From: Arenibacter sp. F20364
GTDB taxonomy: Bacteria; Bacteroidota; Bacteroidia; Flavobacteriales; Flavobacteriaceae
Reading direction: 5' to 3'
DNA length: 64,000 nucleotides
NCBI RefSeq assembly: GCF_023015905.1
Contig: NZ_JALKBD010000001.1
Location: forward strand, 62,001-126,000
Of this stretch, positions 1 to 7,698 are shown piece after piece (within the stretch, counting starts at the first letter, position 1; each line of letters begins with the position of its first letter). The notes beneath the pieces are model-generated. The model did not search any database. It saw only the letters and a list, made by a program, of their open reading frames with translations, and had not been told where the DNA came from. Position numbers and translations under genes: made by a program.

Positions 1-567
1 ATTTTGCTTACCAATTCCACCCTGGTCAAAGCTGTTAGCCATAAAGTCGGATGGGAATTAAGCCCGGTCAGAACGGTAAGTTTTAAAAAATCGAATATTC
101 TACCCAATTCCATTACCCTAAACAACAAACCCAATGAAAAATACAAGGGCAATGGCGGAAATACCTTAATTGATCTCAAAAGGGGAACCAGCAATTTTAT
201 CGATGGCAATTGGATTGGTTACGAAGGCAGTAGTTTTGCCGCCACCTTAAAGCTACAGAAAGAAGAATTGATATCTACGGTATCGGTAGGGGCATTTTCT
301 TCACCTGAAAAATGGATCTTTTACCCAACTGGTTTCAAGGTATGGGTATCTATGGATGGCAATAATTTTAAGCTTGTACACACGGAGAAAGTTCCAACGG
401 AAAAACCCAACTCCGATACTAAATTCCAATTTTTCGACATCAACATACCCCCAACGCAATCCAATTTCGTAAAGATAGAGGTGATTAGTCAGACCAGGAA
501 CCCTTCCTGGCACACCAACCCGGGAGGAAAAAGTTGGTTATTTGTGGACGAGATAGTTCTTAATTAA
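1..567 (+). CDS. C-terminal part of a probable GH20-type hexosaminidase (5' partial)
   Basis: The reading frame is open from the first base, so the gene starts upstream and only about 188 C-terminal residues are visible. They form a beta-rich galactose-binding-like domain (F5/8 type C-like): a segment about wrapping an object in 'GNWIGYEG' followed by 'VSMDGNNFKLV' and a terminal 'WLFVDEIVLN' strand. This arrangement is typical of the C-terminal appendage of Bacteroidota GH20 beta-N-acetylhexosaminidases and some sulfatases. The catalytic part lies outside the window, so the enzyme identity is inferred from the appendage only. The perfect palindrome 20 bases after the stop may also end this transcript. 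Confidence 0.6.
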   Translation: MLLTNSTLVKAVSHKVGWELSPVRTVSFKKSNILPNSITLNNKPNEKYKGNGGNTLIDLKRGTSNFIDGNWIGYEGSSFAATLKLQKEELISTVSVGAFSSPEKWIFYPTGFKVWVSMDGNNFKLVHTEKVPTEKPNSDTKFQFFDINIPPTQSNFVKIEVISQTRNPSWHTNPGGKSWLFVDEIVLN

Positions 568-586
568 ATTAGAGGGTGTTTCAAGC

Positions 587-630
587 TCTAAAATTCTCTG
601 TGTAACAATTGTTACACAGAGAATTTTAGA
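587..630. promoter_or_regulatory. Perfect 44-bp palindrome, candidate operator upstream of the YeeE pair
   Basis: Two 22-nt arms are exactly complementary with no spacer. The centre reads TGTAACAATTGTTACA. It ends 6 bases before a TAnnTTTG -7 element and 30 bases before the YeeE start. Position and symmetry suit a dimeric Crp/Fnr-type regulator; the hairpin could also terminate the upstream gene, but there is no clear T-tract. Binding protein unknown. Confidence 0.55.
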
Positions 631-636
631 TACCTT

Positions 637-644
637 TATATTTG
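637..644 (+). promoter_or_regulatory. -7 element TATATTTG for the YeeE pair
   Basis: TATATTTG matches the Bacteroidota -7 consensus TAnnTTTG and lies 16 bases before the ATG at 661. No TTG at the usual 19-20 base spacing is present; the region upstream is the palindrome, which fits a promoter that needs an activator. Confidence 0.55.
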
Positions 645-660
645 CATCTTAATAAATAAT

Positions 661-1224
661 ATGGATTATATACTTCAACCCTGGCCCTGGTATGTATCCG
701 GGCCTTTAATTGCCTTTGTGATGCTTCTTTTGGTATATTTTGGCAAAACTTTCGGCATGTCGTCCAACCTACAAACACTATGTTCCATTGGTGGTGCAGG
801 GAAATATTCTGATTACTTTAGGTTCGATTGGAAGGCCAATCGCTGGAACCTGACCGTTGTTCTCGGTGCTGTTCTTGGTGGGTTTATTGCTACTCAATAT
901 TTATCCGATGGTTCAGCGATTGCATTGAGCAGCGAGACCATTTCGGATTTAAACGCCTTAGGGTTTAATGAGGTTGGCGAAACCCTCTTACCCCCTGAGA
1001 TCTACAAATGGGAAAATATATTGAGCCTTAAAGGAATCTTGATATTGGTCATAGCCGGTTTTTTGGTGGGCTTTGGCACAAGGTATGCAGGCGGATGTAC
1101 TTCGGGACATGCCATTACCGGTCTGAGTAACCTTCAATTGCCCTCACTTATAGCCGTGATAGGATTTTTTATAGGTGGCCTAATAATGACGTTCTTTATT
1201 CTACCCCTTATTTTCGGGTCTTAA
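661..1224 (+). CDS. YeeE/YedE family transporter, first half of a split pair
   Basis: Inner-membrane protein of 187 residues with four to five hydrophobic segments (about 12-28, 62-80, 122-141, 158-184). It carries the family signature GGCTSGH at 144-150 with Cys146, and a second conserved Cys41 in 'CSIGGA'. YeeE/YedE proteins move thiosulfate or related sulfur species across the membrane by relay between cysteines. In Bacteroidota the single long protein of enterobacteria is often split in two genes, and the next gene is the matching half. The ATG lies just after a -7 element. Substrate is inferred from the family, not shown. Confidence 0.85.
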   Translation: MDYILQPWPWYVSGPLIAFVMLLLVYFGKTFGMSSNLQTLCSIGGAGKYSDYFRFDWKANRWNLTVVLGAVLGGFIATQYLSDGSAIALSSETISDLNALGFNEVGETLLPPEIYKWENILSLKGILILVIAGFLVGFGTRYAGGCTSGHAITGLSNLQLPSLIAVIGFFIGGLIMTFFILPLIFGS

Positions 1225-1352
1225 AAACGACTTTCAATGGAAAATCATTTGTAGAAAGGAGTAAAATAATTCTCTTGCATGTATCAATTAAATAATAATC
1301 AGCTTTAGGTGGAACAAAAAAATTTCAGCCAAAAGTAGAAAGCATAAAAGAA

Positions 1353-1766
1353 ATGAAATTCTTAAAATTCTTGTTGGTAGGGGTATTCTTCGGAATAGTT
1401 CTTGTAAAATCGGAAGCAGTATCCTGGTACCGTATCTATGAAATGTTCAAATTTCAATCCTTCCACATGTACGGAATTATTGGTTCCGCGGTATTCCTTG
1501 GCATCCTATTTATTTGGCTTTTCAAAAAATTTAAGGTCAAAAGTACTGAAGGAAAGGAAATAGACTTGATTCCAAAAGATAAAGGAGTAACGAGATATAT
1601 TCTTGGTGGCACCATCTTTGGATTTGGCTGGGCTTTGGCTGGTGCTTGCCCAGGGCCCATGTTCATTCTGGTGGGCACCGGAGTTTTTAGTATGCTTATC
1701 GTAATAGCAGGAGCACTATTGGGTACTTTTGCCTATGGGGTACTTATGAAAAAACTGCCTCATTAA
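1353..1766 (+). CDS. YeeE/YedE family transporter, second half (DUF6691 type)
   Basis: A 137-residue membrane protein with hydrophobic segments near 5-20, 38-58, 83-100 and 105-130. The key motif is 'GWALAGACPGP' with Cys99, the counterpart of the Cys in the upstream gene. It is separated from the first half by 128 bases in which I see no gene and no terminator, so the two are probably cotranscribed and form one thiosulfate/sulfur-species channel. Lysine-rich cytosolic loop around 59-66. No sulfurtransferase or rhodanese gene is adjacent here, unlike in many relatives. Confidence 0.85.
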   Translation: MKFLKFLLVGVFFGIVLVKSEAVSWYRIYEMFKFQSFHMYGIIGSAVFLGILFIWLFKKFKVKSTEGKEIDLIPKDKGVTRYILGGTIFGFGWALAGACPGPMFILVGTGVFSMLIVIAGALLGTFAYGVLMKKLPH

Positions 1767-1955
1767 GCAAATTCCGTTGTGAAAATTGGAAATTGAATTA
1801 AAAAAAATAATTTGATCCAATTACCATAATAAGAGAAATATAAATGATTGTGGCACCATTTTGGCCTTAATTGCTTTTTTCAGTAATTGCCAAGCCAAAT
1901 TTCCAAAAAAGTGAATCACTTTTGGCGAAGAAATTAACTATTTCAAATAATCCCT

Positions 1956-2240
1956 TTAAACGATCTCTGCGCTTAAACCCGCATTTAAGAGCTTACTGCA
2001 CCTTGGCTTTAGATCGTTGTATTCTCCAGTCTTAACGGTACACTTACCATTGTAATGGACAATTAGCGAGCATTGCTCCGCCTGTTCCGGAGTGTGGTCA
2101 CAGGCCATTATTAATGTTTCAATAACGTGGTCAAAAGTATTAACGTCATCATTGAACAAAACAATTTCATTTTGCTTTATCGTCTCCTCATCCAAAAGTA
2201 ATTCTTCCGAGACTTTTTCTTTCGTACTCATAGAATTCAT
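1956..2240 (-). CDS. clpS: ATP-dependent Clp protease adaptor ClpS
   Basis: A 94-residue ClpS. It binds the N-domain of ClpA/ClpC-type unfoldases and delivers N-degron substrates. The core 'LFNDDVNTFDHVIETL' (about 28-43) contains the NDD-type substrate pocket residues, followed by the family's 'AEQCSLIVHYNGKCTVKTG' region. The N-terminal about 25 residues are the usual variable acidic extension. It lies 13 bases downstream of prmA on the same strand, a common arrangement in flavobacteria. The ATG at 2240 could be replaced by Met4; both are near. Confidence 0.93.
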   Translation of the reverse strand: MNSMSTKEKVSEELLLDEETIKQNEIVLFNDDVNTFDHVIETLIMACDHTPEQAEQCSLIVHYNGKCTVKTGEYNDLKPRCSKLLNAGLSAEIV

Positions 2241-2253
2241 TTTTTAATACCTT

Positions 2254-3090
2254 CTAAAATACATATTTTACCGCAACCCAATTATTCTTTTCCAGATTTT
2301 TTTTAAATTTTAACCCTACAGCTTCGCATCTTTCCGAAATCTGCGGAATATCCTCTTTATAAAAACCACTTAAGAACAAAATACCGGCATTTTTTAGACA
2401 TTTCACATAGGCAGGAATGTCTTCCAACAAAATATTTCTGTTTATGTTGGCTATGATAATGTCGTATTTCTGGTCCACCAATAAGTCGGCAGTCCCTTCA
2501 TAGACATTAATATGGCTGCAATTGTTCCGATCAACGTTTTCTTTGGCATTTTGATAGCACCAATTATCAATATCTATGGCATCTACGTCACTGGCTCCCT
2601 TCATGGCCGCCAAAATGGCCAAAACCCCAGTTCCGCTTCCCATATCCAAAATGGATTTTCCGGTAAAGTCATGATCCAAGATATGCTGTAACATCATATG
2701 GGTAGTTTCGTGATGGCCGGTACCGAAACTCATCTTTGGCTCTATAATAATATCATAATCTACCTCGGGCTTTTCATGAAAGGGCGCTCTAATGATACAT
2801 TGCTGCCCAACTTGAATAGGGTTGAAATTACTTTCCCAAGTAGCGTTCCAGTTCTCCTGCTCAATCTCTACAAAATCATAATCTATATTAAACAAGGGAT
2901 TAGTAAGGATATGTAGGTCGTCCAGGATATTCGGATACCAATCTTCCTTTTTGATATAGGCCTGAACCCCATCTTCAGTTTCCACGAAACTTTCAAATTC
3001 AACTTCTCCCAATTCGGCAATAAGAATATCCGAAGCTGGCTGAACAGGCTCTACCTTAAAGTTATACTCTAAATATATCGTATTCGACAT
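2254..3090 (-). CDS. prmA: Ribosomal protein L11 methyltransferase
   Basis: A 278-residue PrmA that transfers methyl groups from S-adenosylmethionine to ribosomal protein L11. Visible features are the N-terminal L11-recognition domain (1-85), the 'SFGTGHHETT' family signature at 121-130 and the SAM-binding glycine loop 'DMGSGTG' at 149-155, then the acidic 'DAIDID' strand. 'IANINRNIL' matches the NPPF-like catalytic loop in its Asn-Ile-form used by PrmA. It precedes clpS by 13 bases, so the two are likely cotranscribed. Length is normal for the family. Confidence 0.93.
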   Translation of the reverse strand: MSNTIYLEYNFKVEPVQPASDILIAELGEVEFESFVETEDGVQAYIKKEDWYPNILDDLHILTNPLFNIDYDFVEIEQENWNATWESNFNPIQVGQQCIIRAPFHEKPEVDYDIIIEPKMSFGTGHHETTHMMLQHILDHDFTGKSILDMGSGTGVLAILAAMKGASDVDAIDIDNWCYQNAKENVDRNNCSHINVYEGTADLLVDQKYDIIIANINRNILLEDIPAYVKCLKNAGILFLSGFYKEDIPQISERCEAVGLKFKKNLEKNNWVAVKYVF

Positions 3091-3126
3091 TTTGACTGAA
3101 ACAAATTAATATGGATACCCTAATAT

Positions 3127-3156
3127 AGGAAAAGAACCCGTTGATGATTCAACGGG
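3127..3156 (-). terminator. Terminator after tpiA
   Basis: Read on the minus strand, a stem CCCGTTGA / TCAACGGG (3137-3156) with a short loop is followed by TTCTTTT. It sits about 75 bases beyond the tpiA stop and just before prmA, separating the two transcripts. Confidence 0.65.
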
Positions 3157-3230
3157 CCTTTACAATCTTATTGCTTACCCAAAATCCTTGTAAAACATAA
3201 ATTTCACCTGGCCTGGGCATAAATTAAATA

Positions 3231-3983
3231 CTATGCTATTGCCTTTATTATAGCGACAAAATCGTCCGCTACCAGTGATGCTCCCCCTATTAAACCACCA
3301 TCAACATCCGGCTTAGAAAAAATCTCAACGGCATTATTAGGTTTTACACTACCGCCATAAAGTATGGAAACATTGTTTGCTATGCCTGCGTCATAGGCAT
3401 TTGTAATGGTCTTACGAATAAAGGCGTGCATTTCCTGTGCTTGTTCCGGGGAGGCTGTTTCTCCTGTTCCAATGGCCCATACAGGCTCATAGGCAAGGAC
3501 GATCTTACTCCAGTCTGCCGCATCCAAAGAAAATAAGGCATTTTTCAATTGACTTTCCACAATTTTAAAGTGGTTTCCAGACTTACGGTCTTCCAACTCC
3601 TCTCCAAAGCAAAACATTACCCTCATATTTTTTGCCAAGGCAGCAACAACCTTTTTGGATAAAATGTCATCGGTCTCCCCAAAATAAGCCCTTCTTTCAG
3701 AATGACCTATAATAACGGTATCTATACCAACCCCCAACAGCATATCAGCAGATATTTCTCCAGTGTAGGCCCCATTTTCAGCAAAGTGCATATTCTGTGC
3801 AATTACCTCAATAGTAGACGTTTCTAATTTATTGACCGCTGCGGCCAAGTTTACAAATGTTGGTGCCACCATTACTTCTGCATTGGTCTCCGGAAGTTTA
3901 GCCGAAAGTTCTGCCAACAACACTTCCGTTTCCGCCAAATTCTTATTCATTTTCCAATTACCTGCTACTATTTTACTTCTCAT
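3231..3983 (-). CDS. tpiA: Triosephosphate isomerase
   Basis: A 250-residue enzyme interconverting dihydroxyacetone phosphate and glyceraldehyde 3-phosphate in glycolysis and gluconeogenesis. All catalytic residues are present: Lys11 in 'NWKMNK', His94 in 'IIGHSERR', Glu166 in 'AYEPVWAIGTG', and the phosphate-binding 'ILYGGSVKP' and 'GGLIGGASL' loops near the C-terminus. Length is standard for a bacterial TIM barrel. It lies downstream of the DoxX-type gene on the same strand with a 78-base gap, the order commonly seen in Flavobacteriaceae. Confidence 0.97.
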   Translation of the reverse strand: MRSKIVAGNWKMNKNLAETEVLLAELSAKLPETNAEVMVAPTFVNLAAAVNKLETSTIEVIAQNMHFAENGAYTGEISADMLLGVGIDTVIIGHSERRAYFGETDDILSKKVVAALAKNMRVMFCFGEELEDRKSGNHFKIVESQLKNALFSLDAADWSKIVLAYEPVWAIGTGETASPEQAQEMHAFIRKTITNAYDAGIANNVSILYGGSVKPNNAVEIFSKPDVDGGLIGGASLVADDFVAIIKAIA

Positions 3984-4061
3984 TTTGATTCTATTTTATG
4001 TTGTTCTCTTATACTATTTATGGGTGATTTTCTTTGTGTATTGTAAAGTTCTCCACTTAGA

Positions 4062-5159
4062 CTATTCAAACTTTAGATCCCCCAAGTCGTTGTAATGAAC
4101 TTTTTGGATAATAGTACCCTGCTCCAACACCAACACCCCTGGATTGGACCGCACAATGGTTTTTAAGGTAGTCTCATCAGTAAAATAAAAATCGAAACCC
4201 AATTGATATTCGCTTTTCATTTTTTGAGTATAATCCACTCCGGAAGCCGACATTCCTATTACCTTAAAACCATTCTTCATGGCCCTATCGGTTACTTCCT
4301 TTATTTCCCGAAATGCTCCGTAATGGCTCTTGGCCAAATCATAAGCTATTACCATAACCAATTTAGGCTCCTGCAATAAGGAGATGGCCATATCCTCCCC
4401 GTCTCGCTCAATAGTAAAATCATGGATAGGGGGCTCATATCCCTTTTGAATTTCTTTGGTTTCCACACCAATAAACTCTCCATCAACAGAAGGGTAATCC
4501 CCGTTGGTAACCACCACTTTTTCTTCTCCATTTACATTAAACTTCCAACTATAATCAAAAATGGCAACAGGTGCATTTTCTGGAACGCTCATGCCTTCTT
4601 CAATATTGGCCCCAATTTTATAAGGTCTAAAATCCAAAGCAGGCAAATGATTAAGCACATAATAGGCAAAGATAGCACTAAACAGCAAACTAAGCCCAAC
4701 AATAAGTCTTTGAGCCCTATCCCCAAAAGGCGATTTGATATACTTTATTCCTAAAAAAAGAACAATTATAAGCACTAATAAAATTACATCCTTGGTAAAG
4801 GACTCCCAAGGGGTCAGCTTTATGGCATCACCAAAACATCCACAGTCAGTAACCTTATTGAAATAGGCAGAGTAAAAAGTTAGGAATGTGAAAAAGACGA
4901 TCATTAAAAGTAGGCTCCAAATAGTAATTTTAGCCCGAAAACCGATCAACAGCATAACCCCTAGCAATACCTCCAAAACAACCACAAATATGGAAATTCC
5001 TAAGGCATAAGGCATTAGCAAATCCAAATCCAACACTCCGGGACTAAAATATTCCTCCAATTTAAAGGAAAATCCGACCGGATCGTTCAATTTAATAAAT
5101 CCACTAATGATAAATAAAATGCCGACAATAATTCGACTCAATGCCACTATATATTTCAT
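4062..5159 (-). CDS. BT_3928-type DoxX membrane protein with C-terminal thioredoxin-like domain
   Basis: A 365-residue protein. Residues 1-160 hold four transmembrane helices of the DoxX/MauE type, including 'SGFIKLNDPVGFSFKLEEY' and the conserved 'DCGCFGD' cysteine pair in the loop after helix 3. Residues from about 180 form a soluble thioredoxin-like domain that lacks a CxxC motif ('MSASGVDY' occupies the equivalent place). The family is annotated as redox-associated, but its reaction is unknown. The neighbours tpiA downstream and DUF1599 upstream are conserved company in flavobacteria. Role in the quinone pool or in disulfide chemistry is speculation. Confidence 0.8.
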   Translation of the reverse strand: MKYIVALSRIIVGILFIISGFIKLNDPVGFSFKLEEYFSPGVLDLDLLMPYALGISIFVVVLEVLLGVMLLIGFRAKITIWSLLLMIVFFTFLTFYSAYFNKVTDCGCFGDAIKLTPWESFTKDVILLVLIIVLFLGIKYIKSPFGDRAQRLIVGLSLLFSAIFAYYVLNHLPALDFRPYKIGANIEEGMSVPENAPVAIFDYSWKFNVNGEEKVVVTNGDYPSVDGEFIGVETKEIQKGYEPPIHDFTIERDGEDMAISLLQEPKLVMVIAYDLAKSHYGAFREIKEVTDRAMKNGFKVIGMSASGVDYTQKMKSEYQLGFDFYFTDETTLKTIVRSNPGVLVLEQGTIIQKVHYNDLGDLKFE

Positions 5160-5289
5160 ATGCTAAAACAATTCCATTTTAAATATTTTGTTAAACCAAA
5201 TCTAATTTGGACATAAACTTTGATCATTATTTTCAATAGCGATATTATCACTGGATTTACTTCAAATTCCAATATCGAATTATGGAAAT

Positions 5290-5838
5290 CTAGGACCTGT
5301 TTTTTTGTCCCAGATGTATCATTGCAAATACGGCATAATTGATCATATCCTGATAGTTGGCATCTATGCCTTCGCTAACCAACGTTTTTCCTTTATTATC
5401 CTCTATTTGCTTTACGCGCAACAACTTCTGCAAAATTAAATCTGTCAGGGAACTTACCCTCATTTCCCGCCAGGCCTCCCCGTAATCGTGGTTCTTATTT
5501 TCCATTAAGGTCTTGGTGATAGCAATGTGTTTATCAAATAGGGCCACCGCTTCCGAAGGGGAAAGATCTGGCTGATCTACAACCCCTTTTTCGATTTGAA
5601 TCAATGCCATTATGGAATAATTAATAATCCCAATAAACTCTGAAACCTCATCCTCATCTACCTTGCGCACTTCATTTTCCTGCAAACTCCTAATGCGCTG
5701 TGCTTTGATGAAAATTTGATCTGTAAGTGATGGAAGCCTTAGAATTCGCCATGCACTGCCGTAATCTTGCATCTTTTTCAGGAAAAGGTCCCTACAAATT
5801 TTAATAACGGCATTGTATTGCTCGGAAGTATTATGCAT
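5290..5838 (-). CDS. DUF1599 domain protein with internal duplication
   Basis: A 182-residue, helix-rich cytosolic protein without signal peptide. The sequence contains two copies of the same unit: 'KMQDYGSAWRILRLPSLTDQ' (about 21-40) and 'KNHDYGEAWREMRVSSLTDL' (about 113-132), each followed by an 'RI/V..LQ/IE' helix and an asparagine-tyrosine ('INYS', 'INYA') helix. The fold resembles all-alpha NTP pyrophosphohydrolase-like proteins, so a nucleotide-related function is possible but unproven. It is divergent from folP (108 bases between starts), and folP-DUF1599 adjacency is frequent in the phylum. Confidence 0.82.
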   Translation of the reverse strand: MHNTSEQYNAVIKICRDLFLKKMQDYGSAWRILRLPSLTDQIFIKAQRIRSLQENEVRKVDEDEVSEFIGIINYSIMALIQIEKGVVDQPDLSPSEAVALFDKHIAITKTLMENKNHDYGEAWREMRVSSLTDLILQKLLRVKQIEDNKGKTLVSEGIDANYQDMINYAVFAMIHLGQKNRS

Positions 5839-5946
5839 TTAATCTTTCTAATTTGTGTAAATTTCGCTTAAAATTTTAAACTATTCAAAAATCGAGGTTT
5901 AAACTTAACTACCCAAAGTTTTACTCCCATTTATCAAATAAATAAC

Positions 5947-6783
5947 ATGACTATTAACTGTAAAGGTAATTTATTGGATCTGAGCACGCCCGTAGTAATG
6001 GGTATCATCAATATTACCCCGGATTCGTTCTATGATGGCGGCAAATACAAGAACGAAGCAGACATTATTGCCCAGGTAAAAACCATGCTGACCAATGGGG
6101 CGAGCTTAATAGATATTGGGGCCTATAGTTCAAGGCCGGGTGCAGACCATGTAGATGAAGAAGAGGAGTTGGGACGCATTATTCCAATCGTAAAATTATT
6201 GCTCAAGGCTTTCCCGGAAATTCTTTTATCCATAGACACCTTTAGAAGTAGGGTTGCCGATGAATGCCTTAACCTTGGAGCGGCAATAATAAATGATATA
6301 TCCGCCGGAAATCTTGATTCTAATATGTTACCAGTAGTAGGGAAGCATAGAGCTCCATATATTATGATGCATATGAAAGGTACTCCCGGCACCATGCAGG
6401 GCAAAACCAATTACGAAAACCTACTAGGAGATATACGCTATTATTTTTCGGAAAAAGTAGCCGAGGCACGGACTTATGGCATTAAGGATATTATTATAGA
6501 CCCAGGCTTTGGATTTTCAAAGACCATGGAACAGAACTATGAAATTCTGAAAAAATTGGAATTGCTACATGCGCTGGACCTACCCATTTTGGTGGGTATT
6601 AGCAGGAAATCCATGATTTACAGACTACTTAAAACCACTCCTGAAAATGCCTTGAACGGAAGCACGGCCTTACATATGTACGCACTCAACAAAGGTGCGC
6701 ACATATTAAGGGCACATGATGTTAAGGAGGCTATGGAATGTATTCGTTTATTTAATGCCATTGACGGAACCAGTGATCACTAG
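5947..6783 (+). CDS. folP: Dihydropteroate synthase
   Basis: A 278-residue folate-biosynthesis enzyme that joins p-aminobenzoate to hydroxymethyl-dihydropterin diphosphate. The TIM-barrel motifs are all visible: 'GIINITPDSFYDGGKY' with the diphosphate loop, 'SIDTFRS', 'IINDISAG', 'MMHMKGTPGTMQ', 'IIDPGFGFSKT' and the C-terminal 'VGISRKS' and 'RAHDV'. It is followed after 113 bases by cdaA on the same strand, a conserved pair in Bacteroidota. A second pterin gene, folE, is found at 53.4 kb in a different regulatory setting. Confidence 0.96.
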   Translation: MTINCKGNLLDLSTPVVMGIINITPDSFYDGGKYKNEADIIAQVKTMLTNGASLIDIGAYSSRPGADHVDEEEELGRIIPIVKLLLKAFPEILLSIDTFRSRVADECLNLGAAIINDISAGNLDSNMLPVVGKHRAPYIMMHMKGTPGTMQGKTNYENLLGDIRYYFSEKVAEARTYGIKDIIIDPGFGFSKTMEQNYEILKKLELLHALDLPILVGISRKSMIYRLLKTTPENALNGSTALHMYALNKGAHILRAHDVKEAMECIRLFNAIDGTSDH

Positions 6784-6896
6784 GGATCAATTTGAATTCT
6801 TGATTATCAGAAAATTGTTGAAAAAGTGGCCAAAACATTTTTTCGAAATTAATTTGAGGTTATAGCTTATTTCCTATTTTTACAAAAACCACAAGA

Positions 6897-7682
6897 TTGG
6901 ATTTTTTAAACTTCTTAGATTTTAGTGTTACCGATATTATAGACATCTTTTTGGTGGCTGTGCTAATGTATTATGTTTACCAATTAGTTAGGGGAACCGT
7001 AGCCATTAATATATTTATTGGTATCGTTATCGTCTGGGCGTTTTGGAAACTGACCGAAGTTTTGGAAATGAAAATGATCAGTAGTATGGTCGGGGGTTTT
7101 ATGCAAGTGGGACTAATTGCCCTTATCATTGTTTTTCAACAGGAAATCCGAAAATTTCTGTTAATGGTAGGATCTACCAATCTTGCCTCCAAACGCAACT
7201 TTTTAAAACATTTTAAATTCCTAAAGGAAGACGCACTGACTATTGGGACCAATGTAGACGCTATTTTAGCTGCCTGTGAGAAAATGGCAAGTTCCAAAAC
7301 CGGTGCCCTGATCATTATTGCCCGAAATAATTCCTTGGATTTCGTTAAATCGACTGGCGATAAAATGTATATAGAAATCACCCAGCCCATTCTGGAAAGC
7401 ATTTTTTATAAGAACAGCCCCTTACATGATGGAGCCGCCGTTATTGAGGATAATTATATAGTGGCCACCCGCGTAATCCTACCTGTTTCAAATGAACGGT
7501 CCATACCACTTCGTTTTGGTCTTAGACATCGGGCCGCCGTTGGCATTACCGAAAAAACGGATTCCCTGGCGCTAATCGTCAGCGAAGAAACGGGCCTAAT
7601 CTCCTATATTAAAAATGGGGAGTTTGTATTGTTTAAGGATTTGGCCGAACTGGCCAGTTTAATCAAATCCGATCTAGTGTAG
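6897..7682 (+). CDS. cdaA: Diadenylate cyclase CdaA
   Basis: Membrane enzyme of 261 residues that makes cyclic di-AMP from two ATP. Three N-terminal helices (about 12-30, 34-50, 64-82) precede the DAC domain, which has the catalytic 'DGA' at 178-180 and 'RHR' at 210-212. The start is taken as TTG at 6897, since the translation then begins with the family-typical 'MDFLNFLDF' and no ATG precedes the first helix. CdaA next to folP is usual in Bacteroidota; in Firmicutes it sits beside cdaR and glmM, which are absent here. Confidence 0.93.
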   Translation: MDFLNFLDFSVTDIIDIFLVAVLMYYVYQLVRGTVAINIFIGIVIVWAFWKLTEVLEMKMISSMVGGFMQVGLIALIIVFQQEIRKFLLMVGSTNLASKRNFLKHFKFLKEDALTIGTNVDAILAACEKMASSKTGALIIIARNNSLDFVKSTGDKMYIEITQPILESIFYKNSPLHDGAAVIEDNYIVATRVILPVSNERSIPLRFGLRHRAAVGITEKTDSLALIVSEETGLISYIKNGEFVLFKDLAELASLIKSDLV

Positions 7683-7698
7683 TGCTATTTATGAATTC

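Noticed and set aside
1903-1925. Hairpin CCAAAAAAGTGA / TCACTTTTGG as a clpS terminator
   Set aside because: A bulged stem without a T-tract on the minus strand; too weak to list as a feature.
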